This document shows, piece after piece, positions 45,039-56,735 of a stretch of 64,000 bases of DNA; positions within the stretch are counted from its first letter, which is position 1; each line of letters begins with the position of its first letter. Position numbers and translations under genes: made by a program. This DNA comes from Termitomyces sp. T153 (Eukaryota > Basidiomycota > Agaricomycetes > Agaricales > Lyophyllaceae). Where the stretch lies: positions 2,294,001 through 2,358,000 of the forward strand of contig JACKQL020000001.1 of the NCBI GenBank assembly GCA_018296165.2, given 5' to 3'. The notes under the pieces are model-generated. The model saw only the letters and a list, made by a program, of their open reading frames with translations, was not told the origin of the DNA and made no database searches.

Positions 45039-47529
45039 GATGGGTGTGGGCCTCGTTTCTTGTCGCTCTCGGACTTGCTGCTTTCCCCACCTAATGTATA
45101 TATAATCTTTGTACGCGAACACGTCCTTTCTTGGTCCCTGGGCGTGTGAAGTGAGATTTTAGTTTTGTATGAGGGCGAAGTAAGCAAAACACGCAGGGGT
45201 GTGAGAGGGAGTTGAATCCCTAGTGAGTCCAGAGGCGGGGGTTACGCCCGCTAGTGCCGTCTGCGCTGGCTAGTCCCGGGGTTTGTCGGGACAGGGCAGG
45301 GCATCGCAGGAGGGCTCCCGAGGTCTGGCGGGGGTGGTGGGAGTTCTCTGGTGGGGGTCCCCGGCGTTTCAGGCAGTGTCATTGAGTTCAATTCTCGGAA
45401 ATTCCGACTGGGGGTGTAAGGGTTTTCTTTTGTCGGTGGCGGGGATGTGTGCCGTATTGGTATTGGAGGGTGGGCCTTCGAATCTTCCATGGTGCCCAAC
45501 GGGTTCGGGGTTTTAGTTGTCTTCGCAGTGTGGTTGGCGGGGGGTAATGGGGGTCTTCCCATGGTCTGGCCCTTATGCCGGCCCGGGTGGCGAGGGCGGC
45601 GGGGCCTTTTTCATTGGCGGGGTTGGGTGAGGCGAGGTTCGTCCTTGCGGTATAGTTGGTCCGGGTCGGGGTCGTGTTCCGGAGTGTTGCGTCTGTGGGC
45701 GGGCACGCTTTGGGTGGCGCTTTGGTGTGCTCCGGAGTGTCGATGACCGAGGAGGTGGAATGCGGGGTGATCAGTCCCAACCAGTTCCTTCAGGTCCGGG
45801 GCCAAAATTTGCGGTTCCGGATCATCTACGTGATATTGCTCTCCTGACCAAAGGTAAGCCCGAGGCGAACAAAGGGGGTCTTACGTAGTTCTAATACTTT
45901 CTCGAGTTCGGAGGTTTGGGGGTCGGTGGTTCCTTTATCAGAGAGAAGTGGGTGGTCCCGGAGTCGACTCAAGGGTCACTTGGTGGGGGTTTGTTGGTTG
46001 TTCATGGTTGTTGGGGCGGCGGGGAGGTCGGCCGCGGGGAGGCACTGGAGTAGGGTTCCCCGGGAGATGCGGCAGGGTCGAGGCTGCTCTTCATTTGTGT
46101 TCCAGAGCGGCCCGGAGATTGTTGTAAGTGTGGGGGTGGCAGTGGGGAGAGGGACTGCCCGCTTTTCTGGAGGCTCCGATGATGTGGTCCCTGTTTGGCT
46201 GACATATTTCGGTGTAGGGATGGGATTTGGAGTGGGTGGTGATTGTTGTCGCGGGGTTGGGGCTACCAGGGCATCATTGTCGAGCTGGCGCCGTGAGTTT
46301 TCTTGGTCAAATGTCGTGGTCGGAGCGGAGGCCCTGGAGCCGTGTCGCCAGGGTCCGGAGCTGTGTTGAAGGGTTTGGAGGGGCCTGAGTGGGACAGTTT
46401 TGGGCTGGCGCGGGGTTGTTTGGGTTGTTGAGCTAGGTGGGGGAGTTCCTTTGAGGATAGCGGAGCGCGTGCCCCTTTGGGTTGTCGGGTCGCTTGAACG
46501 GCCCATCGTCGTTTTCTGGATGATGGTGGGGCTTCTCCCTCCCTTATGTGAACATGTCAGCGAATTTAGAGTACTTAGGGAACTACTTTGTATAGGGTCC
46601 TTTTTCCTATAGTTAGTTCGGGGTGGCTCCTATGCTGGGGATTCCTTCGTGGGAGGTGGCGTAGTCTGGTGGTGGAGTTTAAGCTTGGGGGTGGCATGCG
46701 GGGGGGGGGTTTTGGCGTCCAGGGTCCTCATTGTCGGGGGCTCCGGATTGTGTGGGGGAGGGTGGTGAACTAGCGGCGTGGTCTGGAGTTGTCCCTTGTC
46801 GGGAGTGGAGTGCCGGGGTTCTCCTTATTAATGTCTAGAGGCTCGGGGATGTTTTGGTCTTGTTCCGGGGTTGTCGGGGTCGGGTCGGGGGAGTCGGGGC
46901 CCCTTCATTTGTTGGGTAGAGGTGACGGCCGATCGATCAAGGTCCGGAAGCAGGTCATGGTTGGAGCCTAGCCTAGGTCTGAGGTTCTTGGTTGCTGGTG
47001 GGTTGGTGGATCCACAGGCGGGCTTCCAGGAAAGCACATTCTCAGTGGTCTCTTCGTGGCTGGCGATCCTTGTGCAGTGGGTGACTGTTCCGTGGCGGGT
47101 TGGCGTTATTGTTGGTCGGAGGGTTGGCGCGGTGCCGGAGACATTGTTGCTCATTTGATCGGAGGGTCGCCAGGCTTTAGGATGTTATTCTTTGGGTGAT
47201 GTCGGGGTCAATTTTGTGCGAGAGAGCGGAGTTGGTGGAGAGTGTAGGAGTGGGGTGGAAGATGATTTGATGGTTTGCGCGAGGGGTTGGGAGTTGGGTG
47301 TGAGTTGGGGAGGGTGTCCATGGGGGGAGCCGTTGTATGAAGGTAACCGGAGCGGAGGGGACGTTTGGTGTCGGATCCGCGACTCAATGTGCCTCGGCAA
47401 ATTGGGCAGGGCTGTATGAATCATAAGGGTTCCCCGGCCCAGGTAGACCATAGACATCGGAGTTATTTGATCGTGTGTGCGGGGATAATGCGGGCATCAC
47501 AGACGGGGTAAGGTAGAGTCTTGATATTA
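45039..47529. mobile_element. Non-coding interior of element A2
   Basis: This 2.5-kb stretch is G/T-rich on the plus strand and lacks stop codons in places, giving Pro/Thr-rich shadow frames on the minus strand. None resembles a protein family. Its order of landmarks is conserved in the old copy at 23100-23199 plus 31767-33630. It probably holds the packaging and 5' leader region of the element. Confidence 0.7.
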
Positions 47530-48665
47530 TGTCAGGTTCCGCTGACCCCGGGGGCTCAGCTGCACTGGGCGAGTCCTTACTAGGCAGGTGTGATTCCCCT
47601 GCATTGGTAACCAAACACTCAAAGACATTCCAGGTCTGGGTGGGTTGCGCGGGTAGTTGGGGAGATGTGATCCAGACAGGTCCGGGAAGGTCTGGAGAAG
47701 TCGGATTGTGGGGAAACAAGACGGTCTTGGCGGGGTTCAGGCAGAAGGCCGTATGGGAGATTTGCAGAAGCAAGGGAGTAGGTGGCTGTGTGATCAATGG
47801 GGACGGAGCTGGGGTTTGATGGGAGATCATTTGGAGCTGATGGAGTCCGGGACCAAGCGAAGAGTGAGGTTCGGACCTGGTAAAGGAGTGTCGGGGTTCG
47901 TAATCGTAATCGCGGAGTTTGTGAGGTCGTTAGGGTTGATGAAGACTTGGGTACAATGGTCTGACGGAGTCACCGAGACAGCGTCGGACGAGACAATATG
48001 GAACAGGAGTAGATTCGAGTGGAGATACGAAACGATAACGAGAACGATAACGAAATGGAGACAAGACAAGACCGGGAGACTGAGATAAGACCGGGAGACT
48101 GAGAGTAAGGAGAATGGGACATGAAACACAAAACACGAAAAGGAAACAATCAGACCATAGGTAACGTTAAGCAATATCAAGACTAGAGTACGAAGAGCTA
48201 CTCGACGGTTTATATACTGACTACCGGAGAACTTTGGGGTACGTCGGCTGCGGCGGCGGGGTTTGGCGGAGCTCGACGGAGTGGGCGGGTGTCGGTTGCA
48301 ATTGAGGATTGGGCCGCGCTGATATGTTGATGGGATCATTGGGGAACGCGGGTCGCCTCGAGGTTGTTGTGATACTCCGGAATAGGTCAGAGGAGCCAGG
48401 GTGTTGAGTTGATGATGGGTGGCGAAGATCGGGAACAGCGGGGGTGGTTCTCGGGGTTCGGGAGACCCAGGGTAAGTGTCAGTGGCTGCGGGGAAGGCAC
48501 CGAAGTTGGCCAGGGGGCCGTCGGAGTTAGCCGGGGGGGGGGCGTCGGAGTTAGCCGAAGTAGGCGCAGGGCATGGGCGGAAGTTTGGCGGAGCGTTGGG
48601 GGTCCCTTTGGGGGTTCGGGGGTTTGATGGGCGATGTGTGGGGTTTTGGGGAACGGGTCGTGACA
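47530..48665 (-). mobile_element. 5' LTR of element A2
   Basis: It reads TGTCAGGTTCCGCTGACCCC to GGGTCGTGACA, is 1,136 bases long and is followed by the target duplication GTCAC at 48666-48670. It contains the minus-strand TATA region (cttatatac-like, gtttatatactgac at about 48209-48222). Confidence 0.93.
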
Positions 48666-50240
48666 GTCACTGGTCGAGGGTGTTGCCTTTGAAGCATCAC
48701 TTGCTGGTTGATAAGTCGCGCGGGGGACTTGTACGCCGTCGAATTTTTTGCCATTTTGTCGGAGTGCAAATAGTTCACGTTCCAAAGCCTCGATCCGTTC
48801 TTCCTTGCTTAGCACTCGGCCTGTGGCGACGTCCTGTTGCATTACCTCGTGTATTAGCGACTGCTGCATAGCCGCCTGCTCCGGGTCGGGGTTAGCATTG
48901 GAAGACAGTCTGCCTGTAATGGTTTGTCCTGGATTAAGCTGGTGCCATTCCTCGATGTGTTCGATGTATAGTCACTTGCCGAAATAGTTGGGAATCATGG
49001 TGCCAGATGGTAAAATGATCTTGCCTTCGGCGTTACGACAGATCTTACCCTGTCGGATCATTTGCTCAAGCTTGATACAAGTGCCTCGGACCATAATGTG
49101 ACCCATTTCTCCGCAGAAGTGGCAAGTGCTGTTAGCGAACTGTTGGCGAGGTTGGGCGTTACCGCTGGTCAAAAGGGCTTCCAAACGTTCCAAGGCGCTG
49201 ATGATTGCAGTAGTGGTCGCTAATTCCAATGCTTCTTGCTTAGGTGCAGGCGAAGAGACGGTCGGCGGGTTAGCGATGGGCGATGACGAATGAATGCCGG
49301 TGGTGCCATTGCTAGTCTTAGTCGTAGAAGTGTCTGTTCCTTTTAAAACCCACTTAGCGCCTTCGAAGACTTGGTCAACATCATAAGGGTCCTCAGGATG
49401 GTGATCAGGAAGGGTGATTTCGAGGCGGCGGACGACTTTAGACCATAGCGATGTGGGGATACCTTGTTGGAACAAGCGACGTTCCTCGTTACGATATAGC
49501 TTGCCATTAGCGAGTAACCATCTAGCAATACGTTGGAAGTCCCGGTAGTAGTCAGAGAACCTTCCCAAAGTCGCTAAGCCGCTGTTGAAAGTCTGGTTAA
49601 CTAGTCGTTCCAGATCGCCAAGATTATAACGAGCGCTAGCGTCAGCGCCAGGGTATAACCTAAGCACTGCCGCTTTCCATTCCTGGTAAGTGTAGGGTCG
49701 AGGAGCGTCGTTGCCGATAATAATATTGTCGCCAAATTCAGGTAAGCCAAGCCAAGTTTCTGCCATGTCATAGGAAATGTATCGAGACGCGTATTCTTTC
49801 TTTTGTGTGTTGTCAGCAATACTGCAATCAGCGAAGAGGTATTCCAGTTCTTTGAAGTATTGGGGGAGTTCCCTAGGGCAACTCTCATCCCACTTAGGTG
49901 CAGTAGTGTCATTGCGAGGCGGCATTCTAGCGCCCCGAGCAACGGGGTCGTTGTTCATGTTAACAATTGTCAGATTTAGTGGAGGACGGGGGATAGTTGG
50001 TGATACGGGAATAGAGTGAGCTTCGGGGAAGAATATAGAGTCGGTTGGGGTTAAAGGTGAAAGCGGCGCGTCAAGAAAACTTTTGATGAGAGCGCCTGGG
50101 AAGTCGGCAAGGATTTTGCTAACGTCGCAAAGGTTTTTAGCAGTTTCAAGTTTGTCGGCAAGGGGTCGAGGACGGGCTGCTGGCAAAGAATGCTGGGGGG
50201 TCGAAAGGGAAGACTGGGGTGGTTCAAAAGGGTTTTTCAA
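48666..50240 (-). CDS. gag and start of pol of element B, with in-frame TGA
   Basis: The open frame runs from 50240 to a TGA at 48972-48974. It then continues in the same frame past the stop to the A2 insertion. The capsid-like part has LPQYFKELEYLFADCSIADN, YISYDMAETWLGLPEFGD and LGRFSDYYRDFQRIARWLL. A zinc-knuckle-like motif CHFCGEMGHIMVRGTC lies near 49110-49140, with spacing that differs from the usual C-x2-C-x4-H-x4-C. After FGK the stop is followed by CTA. The downstream part (IEEWHQLNPGQTITGRLSSN, then MQQSLIHEVMQQDVATGRVL) links to protease. No ATG precedes 50240 in frame; the first methionines are near 49960 (MNNDPVARGARM), so the true start is unresolved. Confidence 0.85.
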
Positions 50241-50290
50241 GTGACGTTTCGCGTGAGCTCTTGTTTCTGGCGGAATGGTTAACTTCTAAA

Positions 50291-50314
50291 CACCCCTCGT
50301 GGTGGGCTCCAAAA
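50291..50314 (-). other. Candidate primer-binding site of element B
   Basis: On the minus strand the sequence directly after the 5' LTR is TTTTGGAGCCCACCACGAGG. The TGG three bases from the LTR end suits pairing with a tRNA 3' CCA. The same text is kept at 58772 onward in a second B copy. I did not identify the tRNA. Confidence 0.55.
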
Positions 50315-51378
50315 TGATGTGCTCCTATGCCGCCTAGTGCCGTGCAGGAAACCTAACACTTGTCACTAGATAGGGTAGCTGGCAGTAGGAAGTTAATAGT
50401 TGAGGGCGAGTCAGTAACCGTCCCAGAGAACTAGAGCGAAAGTGGTGGCGTGGAAGTGAAGTCGAAAAGAATCGCTACTGCTAACGATAGTCGCAGCGAA
50501 ACTGAAATGGTGGCGGGGGGAATAAAGGAGAGAGACAGCGGTAAGAGTAAAATTGAGATTGAAGGACGAACGTAAACTTGTCGCTAGCCGCAATTGCTAG
50601 CGTCACTAAGTTGAAATAACGTTTATAGGCACCCGTAGTCAGTACCACACTAAGTCGAGGTCAAAGTTGAAGAGGTTTGTCGCTAAGCCAAGGTCAAAGA
50701 CGAGATGAGGGAAAGAGATGAGGTAAATGAAACCTTTAAGCTGGTAGCTTATAGATAGGGGAGTGATACGATGGTGATTCAATGGTAAAATTCGATGGGG
50801 TGATGTCTATGTACAGGCAGTATTTATACGTTTTTGAAGTATAGTAAGGGAAGGTAAGTAATTAAGCGCCCCTAGCGGCGGCGTCTGCCACTCTGTTTAG
50901 GTTGCGTGCCAGGCGTCAGCCCATAACTAAGTAAAAAGTCATAGGTGAAGCCTTGGCAACGACTAATTGCTAATAAGAACCAAAAAGAGAACGAGTCCGA
51001 TGTCAATACCTGAAGTATGAACACCGTTCGGGGATGTCGGTAAGCTCGACAAGGGGAATGATAGTAACAAAAATACGCTTCTGGTAATATGTCCATATAT
51101 AGTAAAGGAACACTGTCTTGTCGCCAGGATCGCTAAGGTTGCTAATAATTGTTGCCAAGGGGGTCTAGGCCTTGATGGTCCAGGCCCAAGTTCCAGGCTT
51201 TGCGTGATGTTCCCCGTGATCGATAAGTCTCGTGGTCGCTAGAGTCTTGTGCTTTGGTCCAATCCTCGGGCTAAGTCCCGTGCGCTGAGTGTTGTGACTT
51301 GTGTCAAATTCAAAGTAGTCAGCTGCCGCTAAGTCCAAACTGCCGAAAAAGGTGCTCAGCAATAACTGGGGCTCATCA
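50315..51378 (-). mobile_element. 5' LTR of element B
   Basis: This 1,064-base twin of 34084-35147 has a minus-strand TATA box (tataaata) at about 50821-50828. The flanking CAGT at 51379-51382 completes the target duplication. Confidence 0.94.
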
Positions 51379-51682
51379 CAGTGTTGGACGAAATGAAATG
51401 GAGTCGAGATGGAGCAAGAATAGATTCACGCAGAGATATGAAACAATAACAAGAATGATAACAAAATGGAGACAAGACAAGACCAGGAGACTGAGATAAG
51501 ACCGGGAGACTGAGAGTAAGGAAAACAAGACACAGAACATGGAACACAAGAAAGAAAACAATCAGACCATAGGTAACATTAACAATAGGTAGGTAACATC
51601 AAGACTAGAGTATGAAGAGCTATTTGACGTCTTATATACTGACTACTGGAGAACTTCGGAGTACGTCAGCTGTGGCGGTGGG
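51379..51682 (-). mobile_element. Second segment of the right LTR of A1
   Basis: LTR sequence resumes after element B and runs through gactagagtatgaagagct and the TATA region (cttatatactgac). It is cut at 51683 by another family B LTR. The remaining 430 or so bases of this LTR are not in the window. Confidence 0.85.
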
Positions 51683-51962
51683 GTGATGAGCCCCAGTTAT
51701 TGCTGAGCACCATTTTTGGCATTCTTGTGGCATTGCAGACTTAGCGGCAGCTGATCACTTTGTATTTGACACAAGTCACAACACTCAGCACATGGGACCG
51801 AGCCCGAGGGTTGGACCAAAGCACGAGACCCTAGCGACCACGAGACTTATCAAGTACAAGAAATATCACAAGGAGTCTGGAGCTTGGGCCTAGATCATCA
51901 AGACATAGACCCCCTAGCGATGATTACTAGCAACCCTAGCAATCCTGGCGACAAAATGGTGT
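51683..51962 (+). mobile_element. Start of the 5' LTR of a plus-strand family B copy (B2)
   Basis: It begins TGATGAGCCCCAGTTATTGC, the reverse complement of the LTR end in element B, so this copy points to the plus strand. After 280 bases it changes abruptly to antisense integrase sequence. The last 110 or so bases of the same LTR reappear at 58658-58770, so its middle is lost or displaced. Confidence 0.8.
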
Positions 51963-52073
51963 TCTTAGTGATGGCCTTCAAGATTGGAGCTCCATTGTTA
52001 GTAACAATTTGCTAAGGGCCCCCTAGCAACAGATGATGTCCTTGTATAACTACTTGGCAATGGCTTTACTGTT

Positions 52074-53138
52074 TGTCACAACCCACTCCCACACTTCTAG
52101 ACCTTCTTCCAGGACACCCTGCCTCTCCAGAGCCTCAACACTTCCCCCAACTCACCCCAATCTTTGCTGAACTATGGTGCTTGCCTCAGCTAACTCCAAT
52201 GCTTTCTTGGCAAACTCCAATGACCTTCTGGCAAACCTTAGCACATTCCTGGTGGGCCTCCTCAGCTCCCCCTCCTGCTTACAAGGCCCCTGAGCCTCTC
52301 TGACACTTTTCTTGGCACAGGCATATGGCACTCAACTACCCTTGTAACTCACATGACCACTTTAGAGTTCCCTGACAATTATAGGATGGACTGTGTTCCC
52401 ATCAGAGTACTACTATGGCCTACCCTCCAATTAGAGCTGACACCTGTCAACCCCACACAGCTCTGACAAGCCTTGCCATTGCACCCTCAACCCCTGGAAA
52501 AGGTCCAGTAGTTAGTATATAAAGATGTAGAGTACCATCTGTACCTCAGTCTTGATATTATTTTACCTGGTTTCCTGTGTTTTGTGTTTCTTTCTGTTAC
52601 ATTTCCCAGTCTCATCTCTATTTCTATTTTTAGCCTCAAATCTATTTCCTTTCTCAGTTTCATCTCATCTCAACTTCATCTTGTCTCATCCATTTCTGCT
52701 TCATTATCATTCCTAAGTTCCTTTCATCTCTGGCATCATTACAAACTCTGCACATATACTACAACCCTTCAAACATTCTTATAACAACTCCAGACCTTGC
52801 CCTATGCTCAGCCCCAGAACCCATCACTCTTGATCAATCCCCCATCAAACTCCAGCTCTGCTCCCATCACTCACAAAGCCTCTGCTTACTCTGCAGCCCA
52901 TACACTTGCTTATGGACTTGTACCTAACACCCACCCAAGCCCAACATTTGATATACTTAGTCTTAGACTTCCCCAGACCACTCCAGACTTACTCAGACCA
53001 CTTCTCTTAGCTTTTCCTTGCAAGTATCTACAGTCCGCACCAACTCTGGAGCACTAGGTTATAAGCACAGAACATTGTGTCCACCTAGTAAGGACTCACC
53101 CAGTGTAGCTGAGCCCCCATAGTCAGTGGAACCTGACA
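52074..53138 (+). mobile_element. Solo LTR, family A (TSD CTGTT), diverged
   Basis: It runs TGTCACAACCCACTCCCACA to GTGGAACCTGACA and is flanked by CTGTT at 52069-52073 and 53139-53143. It is the most diverged family A LTR here, CG-poor, with a TATA region at about 52514-52522 (agtatataaag). It sits inside the integrase remnant of B3. Confidence 0.92.
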
Positions 53139-55628
53139 CTGTTCTCTCTAGTGAGCATGCAGAATTTGGAGTAATGAGTTAGCAAACAATGTCCTTGGAT
53201 AATATACTTGAACCTATTAGAGGGTAGCATGAACATAGTATCAATGTATATCTTGCTGAACAAGGGTGCTAGCATAGTGACTGTCAGCAGAATAAGAACT
53301 TTAGTCATCTAGTAAACTTGGCAGATATAGCAAGTGCAAATGTAACAAACAAGGTCAGCACTAACTTGAGGCCACCAAAAATGTTTGAGGAGTGCTAAGT
53401 GGGTAGCAAAAAGACCTCTATAGCCCAAGTCATCATGCATGGTTTTCAAAACACATAAGCAACAATTGGTAGGAACAAAGAGCTTGTGAGTACCATCTTG
53501 GTTTTATTGCCAAAGCTTTCCACCAGCAAAAAAGAACATTGATGCATAACAAATGAAGGTGGCATATTCAGCATTACTAAGGCCTTCAGGTCTGACAAGG
53601 TTGTTAAGCCATTTTTTGATCAAGAGAATGTGTGTGTTGCTAGCAATAGTCTTGGCACTGTGGGGTACATTGTTATAGGTTGCAGTGCTATCATCATATA
53701 GAGATAGGATGTCATCACTGTTTGCTAGTCGTGAGGCTGAGTTATTGCTATTGTTTCTAACAAATGTTGCTAAGGGCTAGAGAGGCTGGAACTCAAGGAT
53801 AGGGGGTAATAATTGCAAGGCAAAGGACACTTGGCAAAGTAGAGGCAGAGGCAGTTGCACTTGGTGAATGAAGCCATGTAAGTGATTGATCCAGTCCTCA
53901 TACACAGAATTGTTGCTATCATTGGGAATAGAGTTGCTAGGCTGGAGTGAGTATTGTGAAAGACTGTCAGGGCCATGGAAGGTACCTTTGACATAGACAA
54001 GCTTAAAGTGAAATATAAGAATTGCCATGATCCAGTGGTTCATGCTAGCAGAGGGCTAGATGTCAGGGTTCTATAGCATACCCTTGATATAATGAGTATC
54101 AACTTCAATGATGAGGTTCCTAACATCAATGAGGTACAATTGTAAAGCTTGAAGCACACAGTAAAGGCCATAGAGTTCCAACTTGGGCTGGCTAAATCTA
54201 GACTCCCTATTGTTAAGAGTGATGGAGCCAAAGTGATTATAGTGGTGTTCTTTGCAGTTGTCACTAGCACACTGACAAAAGTAGTAGCCAATGGCAATAT
54301 ATGACATATCCACCACTAGGATAACAGGGTTAGGTGATTCATAATCAATGGGAACAAGGGGCTTAGCATCTTGTAAGGCTTTCACAAGGTCTTGCTGTGC
54401 ATTGATCTGGTCTGGACTGAATACAAAGGGTACTCCAACATGAGTGAGTTTTGTTAAGTTGTTAGCATGGTGAGCAAAATTCTTGACAAAAATCCTGATG
54501 ACTCCAACTGTACCCAGAAAGGCTCAAACTTCTAATAGCAACTTACAAGGGCTCCAGCGCTTGAGTAGTGCTAAGCAACTTTCATCTGGAATACAACTAC
54601 TAGGCATACAAATGTGACTAAGGATCTTGAAGGTCAGGGCACATAAGACAAGTTTGTGACTAGAAAATGTACTACCACAATACTTCATTTGCTAGAGAAT
54701 TTGTTTAAGAAGTTCAAAGAACTCCCATAGCACTAGACAAATATTGAGGTTAGCAGGATGCTTAGCAGGAATGCTGTTCACTATTTTCCAGTCTTTGGGT
54801 CCTTTGGTACTAACATTGTCAATAAAGCTGAGTACATGGTGTGGAATTTCTGGTTGCAGTATGAAGGTAATATTGTCATGGAAGATCAGCACAGAGTTGG
54901 TCCAACCCATTGGCAAGGTCACTAAGCAAAGTATGCTAAAAGGAGTCTGAAATGTTGTTAAGTCTTGCAAGGTGGGGTCAATTAGTCACTTGTTGTATCC
55001 AATTGTAAAGGTCTAGCATAGCACTACAAATGTGTCCAGCAAAAAATTCAGTGACATGATCTGTGAAAGGGGGTACTCCAGAATGGTGGATGGTGACACA
55101 GTTTAGCAGCTCTAGACTGTGTACAATTCTGAGCTTACCATTCTTCTTGAGGACACAAAACCAGCATGAGCAGTAAGCAGAGTTTAAAGGTTCATAAATG
55201 CCAGCCTTGATCTTGTTGCAAATGATTTCACAGACTTCATTTTCCAGTTCTGGGGGTATGGGGCAATTGTGCTGAACCCAGGGTATGGACTTCCTTTTCC
55301 AGTCCTGGGAGTATGGGGCAATTGTGCTGAACCCAGAGTATGTGGGGAATCGTTGGTATGCATACTGGCAGAAAGAAGTCAGGGCACAAACTTCCTTGTT
55401 CAGAGTCTTTTTGGCAACCATGTCAATGAGCATGTTGAGTTCATTGCTAGTGAGAAGTCTGGTGTTGTGGTCTTTAACAAATTTTGCCTGTCACTTGCTA
55501 GTGAATTGCTGTGTTGGTACAAATAGCAGTGGGTTTGGGTTGAGTGATCACAGAGTTGCTAGTGGATTGCCAATGATATGTTGCTTGATTCTGAAGTCTT
55601 TGCTAACATGGCCAGCAACAGGTTTGGT

Positions 55629-56735
55629 TGTCAGGTTCTGCTGACCATGGGGGCTCAGCTTAACTGGGTGAGTCCTTACTAGGCAGACACAATGTCCTGC
55701 ACCTATAACCTAGTATTCAAGAGAGGTCTGGAAGATGGATACTTGCAAGGAATGAGTTGGGAGAATGGTCTGAGTAAGTCCAGAGTTGTCTGGAGAAGTC
55801 TGGGACAAGGTACAATAAGATTCAGGCTTGGGAATGCTTTGAGCACAAGTCCAGAAGTGAGTGCTGTGTGTATGGGGCAATCAGAGGTCATGTGAGCAAT
55901 GGGAGTGGGACTGAGGGGTTGATAAAGGATCAAAGACAATTTGATGAGTTCTAGAGTTGATTGAGGAGCAAGTCCAGGGTTAGATAAGGTTGTATGGTGT
56001 TATGTGGGTGTGAATGGAGTGATTTCCAGAGATTGTAAAGGCATTAGGCTTAAATAGAGTTTAGGCAATTATTAAGTCAGTGGAGGCAAGTGAGTTGAAA
56101 TGGGGTTGAGACAAGAACAAAATAGATTGAGAGAAAATACAAGAAGATAACAAGATGAAGTAGAAACTGAGATAAGACTTGGAGACTGAGATAAGATTTA
56201 GAAACTGAGAAAGAACTGGAAGACTGAGAGAAAGAGGAAACATAACAAGAAACATGAAACACAGATAACTAGGTAATGCAATATTAAGACTAGAGTACAG
56301 GATGTTACTCTACAACTTATATACTAATTACTGGAACAGCTCTGGAGATAACAGGTCTGGCAGCAGGGCTCATTGGAGTTATGCAGAGTCGATGGGTGTT
56401 GGTCACAATCAGTGGGTGGGCTGCAGTGATATACTGATGGGATCAGATGGGAATGCAGGCTGCCCTGGAGTTGTTGTGATGCTCTGGAGCTGGTCAGGTA
56501 AGTCAGGGTGACAAACCAGTAACATACACTGGTGTCAGGAACAGTGGGAGGAGGGTTCCAGGGCTCAGGAGAGGAAGGGGATGTGTTGAGGTCTGCAGGA
56601 GAACATGTCAGAGTTAGCCAGGGGTTTTCCAAAGAAGTGTTCAGGGGTGTTCAGAGGGGTGTTGGAGGGGGGGAACTCCAGGAGAGCAAGGTGGCTGGAA
56701 ATGAAGTCTGGGGGTTCAGGGAATGGGTCATGACA
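55629..56735 (-). mobile_element. Solo LTR, family A (TSD TTGGT), diverged
   Basis: It runs TGTCAGGTTCTGCTGACC to GGGTCATGACA and is flanked by TTGGT at 55624-55628 and 56736-56740. It splits the RT linker of B3. CG dinucleotides are nearly absent, so it is old. Confidence 0.93.

Larger units (their letters stand above)
42566..48665 (-). mobile_element. Young family A element (A2) nested in gag-pol of element B (TSD GTCAC)
   Basis: LTRs at 42566-43697 and 47530-48665 enclose 3.8 kb. GTCAC is duplicated at 42561-42565 and 48666-48670. LTR orientation and a polypurine tract put the functional strand on minus. No gag, protease, RT or integrase is found, so it is non-autonomous. Its only supported gene is spliced and lies on the opposite strand (43908-45038). 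Few differences between the LTRs and abundant CG dinucleotides show that the insertion is recent. Confidence 0.93.
34084..51378 (-). mobile_element. Family B Ty3/gypsy element, nearly intact, with A2 nested inside (TSD CAGT)
   Basis: Two 1,064-base LTRs (34084-35147, 50315-51378) are nearly identical and end in TGATG...CATCA. The duplication CAGT lies at 34080-34083 and 51379-51382. Coding order on the minus strand is gag, protease, RT, RNase H and integrase. A spliced gene on the opposite strand fills the space between integrase and the 3' LTR. Without the 6.1-kb nested element A2 it would be about 11.2 kb. Equal LTR length, few LTR differences and normal CG content mark it as young. The three in-frame stops and an altered integrase aspartate suggest this copy is not autonomous now. 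Confidence 0.93.
18781..51682 (-). mobile_element. Old, heavily invaded family A LTR element (A1)
   Basis: This outer element begins with a minus-oriented family A LTR (18781-21201, itself interrupted). Its internal sequence follows at 21202-23199 and 31767-33630, and matches the internal part of the young copy A2 in order. Its other LTR begins at 33631 and is split by element B into 33631-34083 and 51379-51682. It is then cut again at 51683 by another B element, so its far end is not in the window. Element C (23200-31761) splits the interior. The interior has almost no CG dinucleotides and no intact frame, so this is the oldest layer. Confidence 0.85.

Noticed and set aside
44011..45090. Minus-strand 359-codon Pro-rich frame opposite the antisense gene of A2
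   Set aside because: It is the shadow of a GC-rich coding strand. The plus strand has clean introns and a helical charged protein, while this frame is low-complexity Pro/Ala/Thr.
45388..46506. Pro/Thr-rich minus-strand frames in the A2 interior as a possible gag
   Set aside because: No capsid, zinc knuckle or protease motif. The frames are explained by skewed base composition with few stops.
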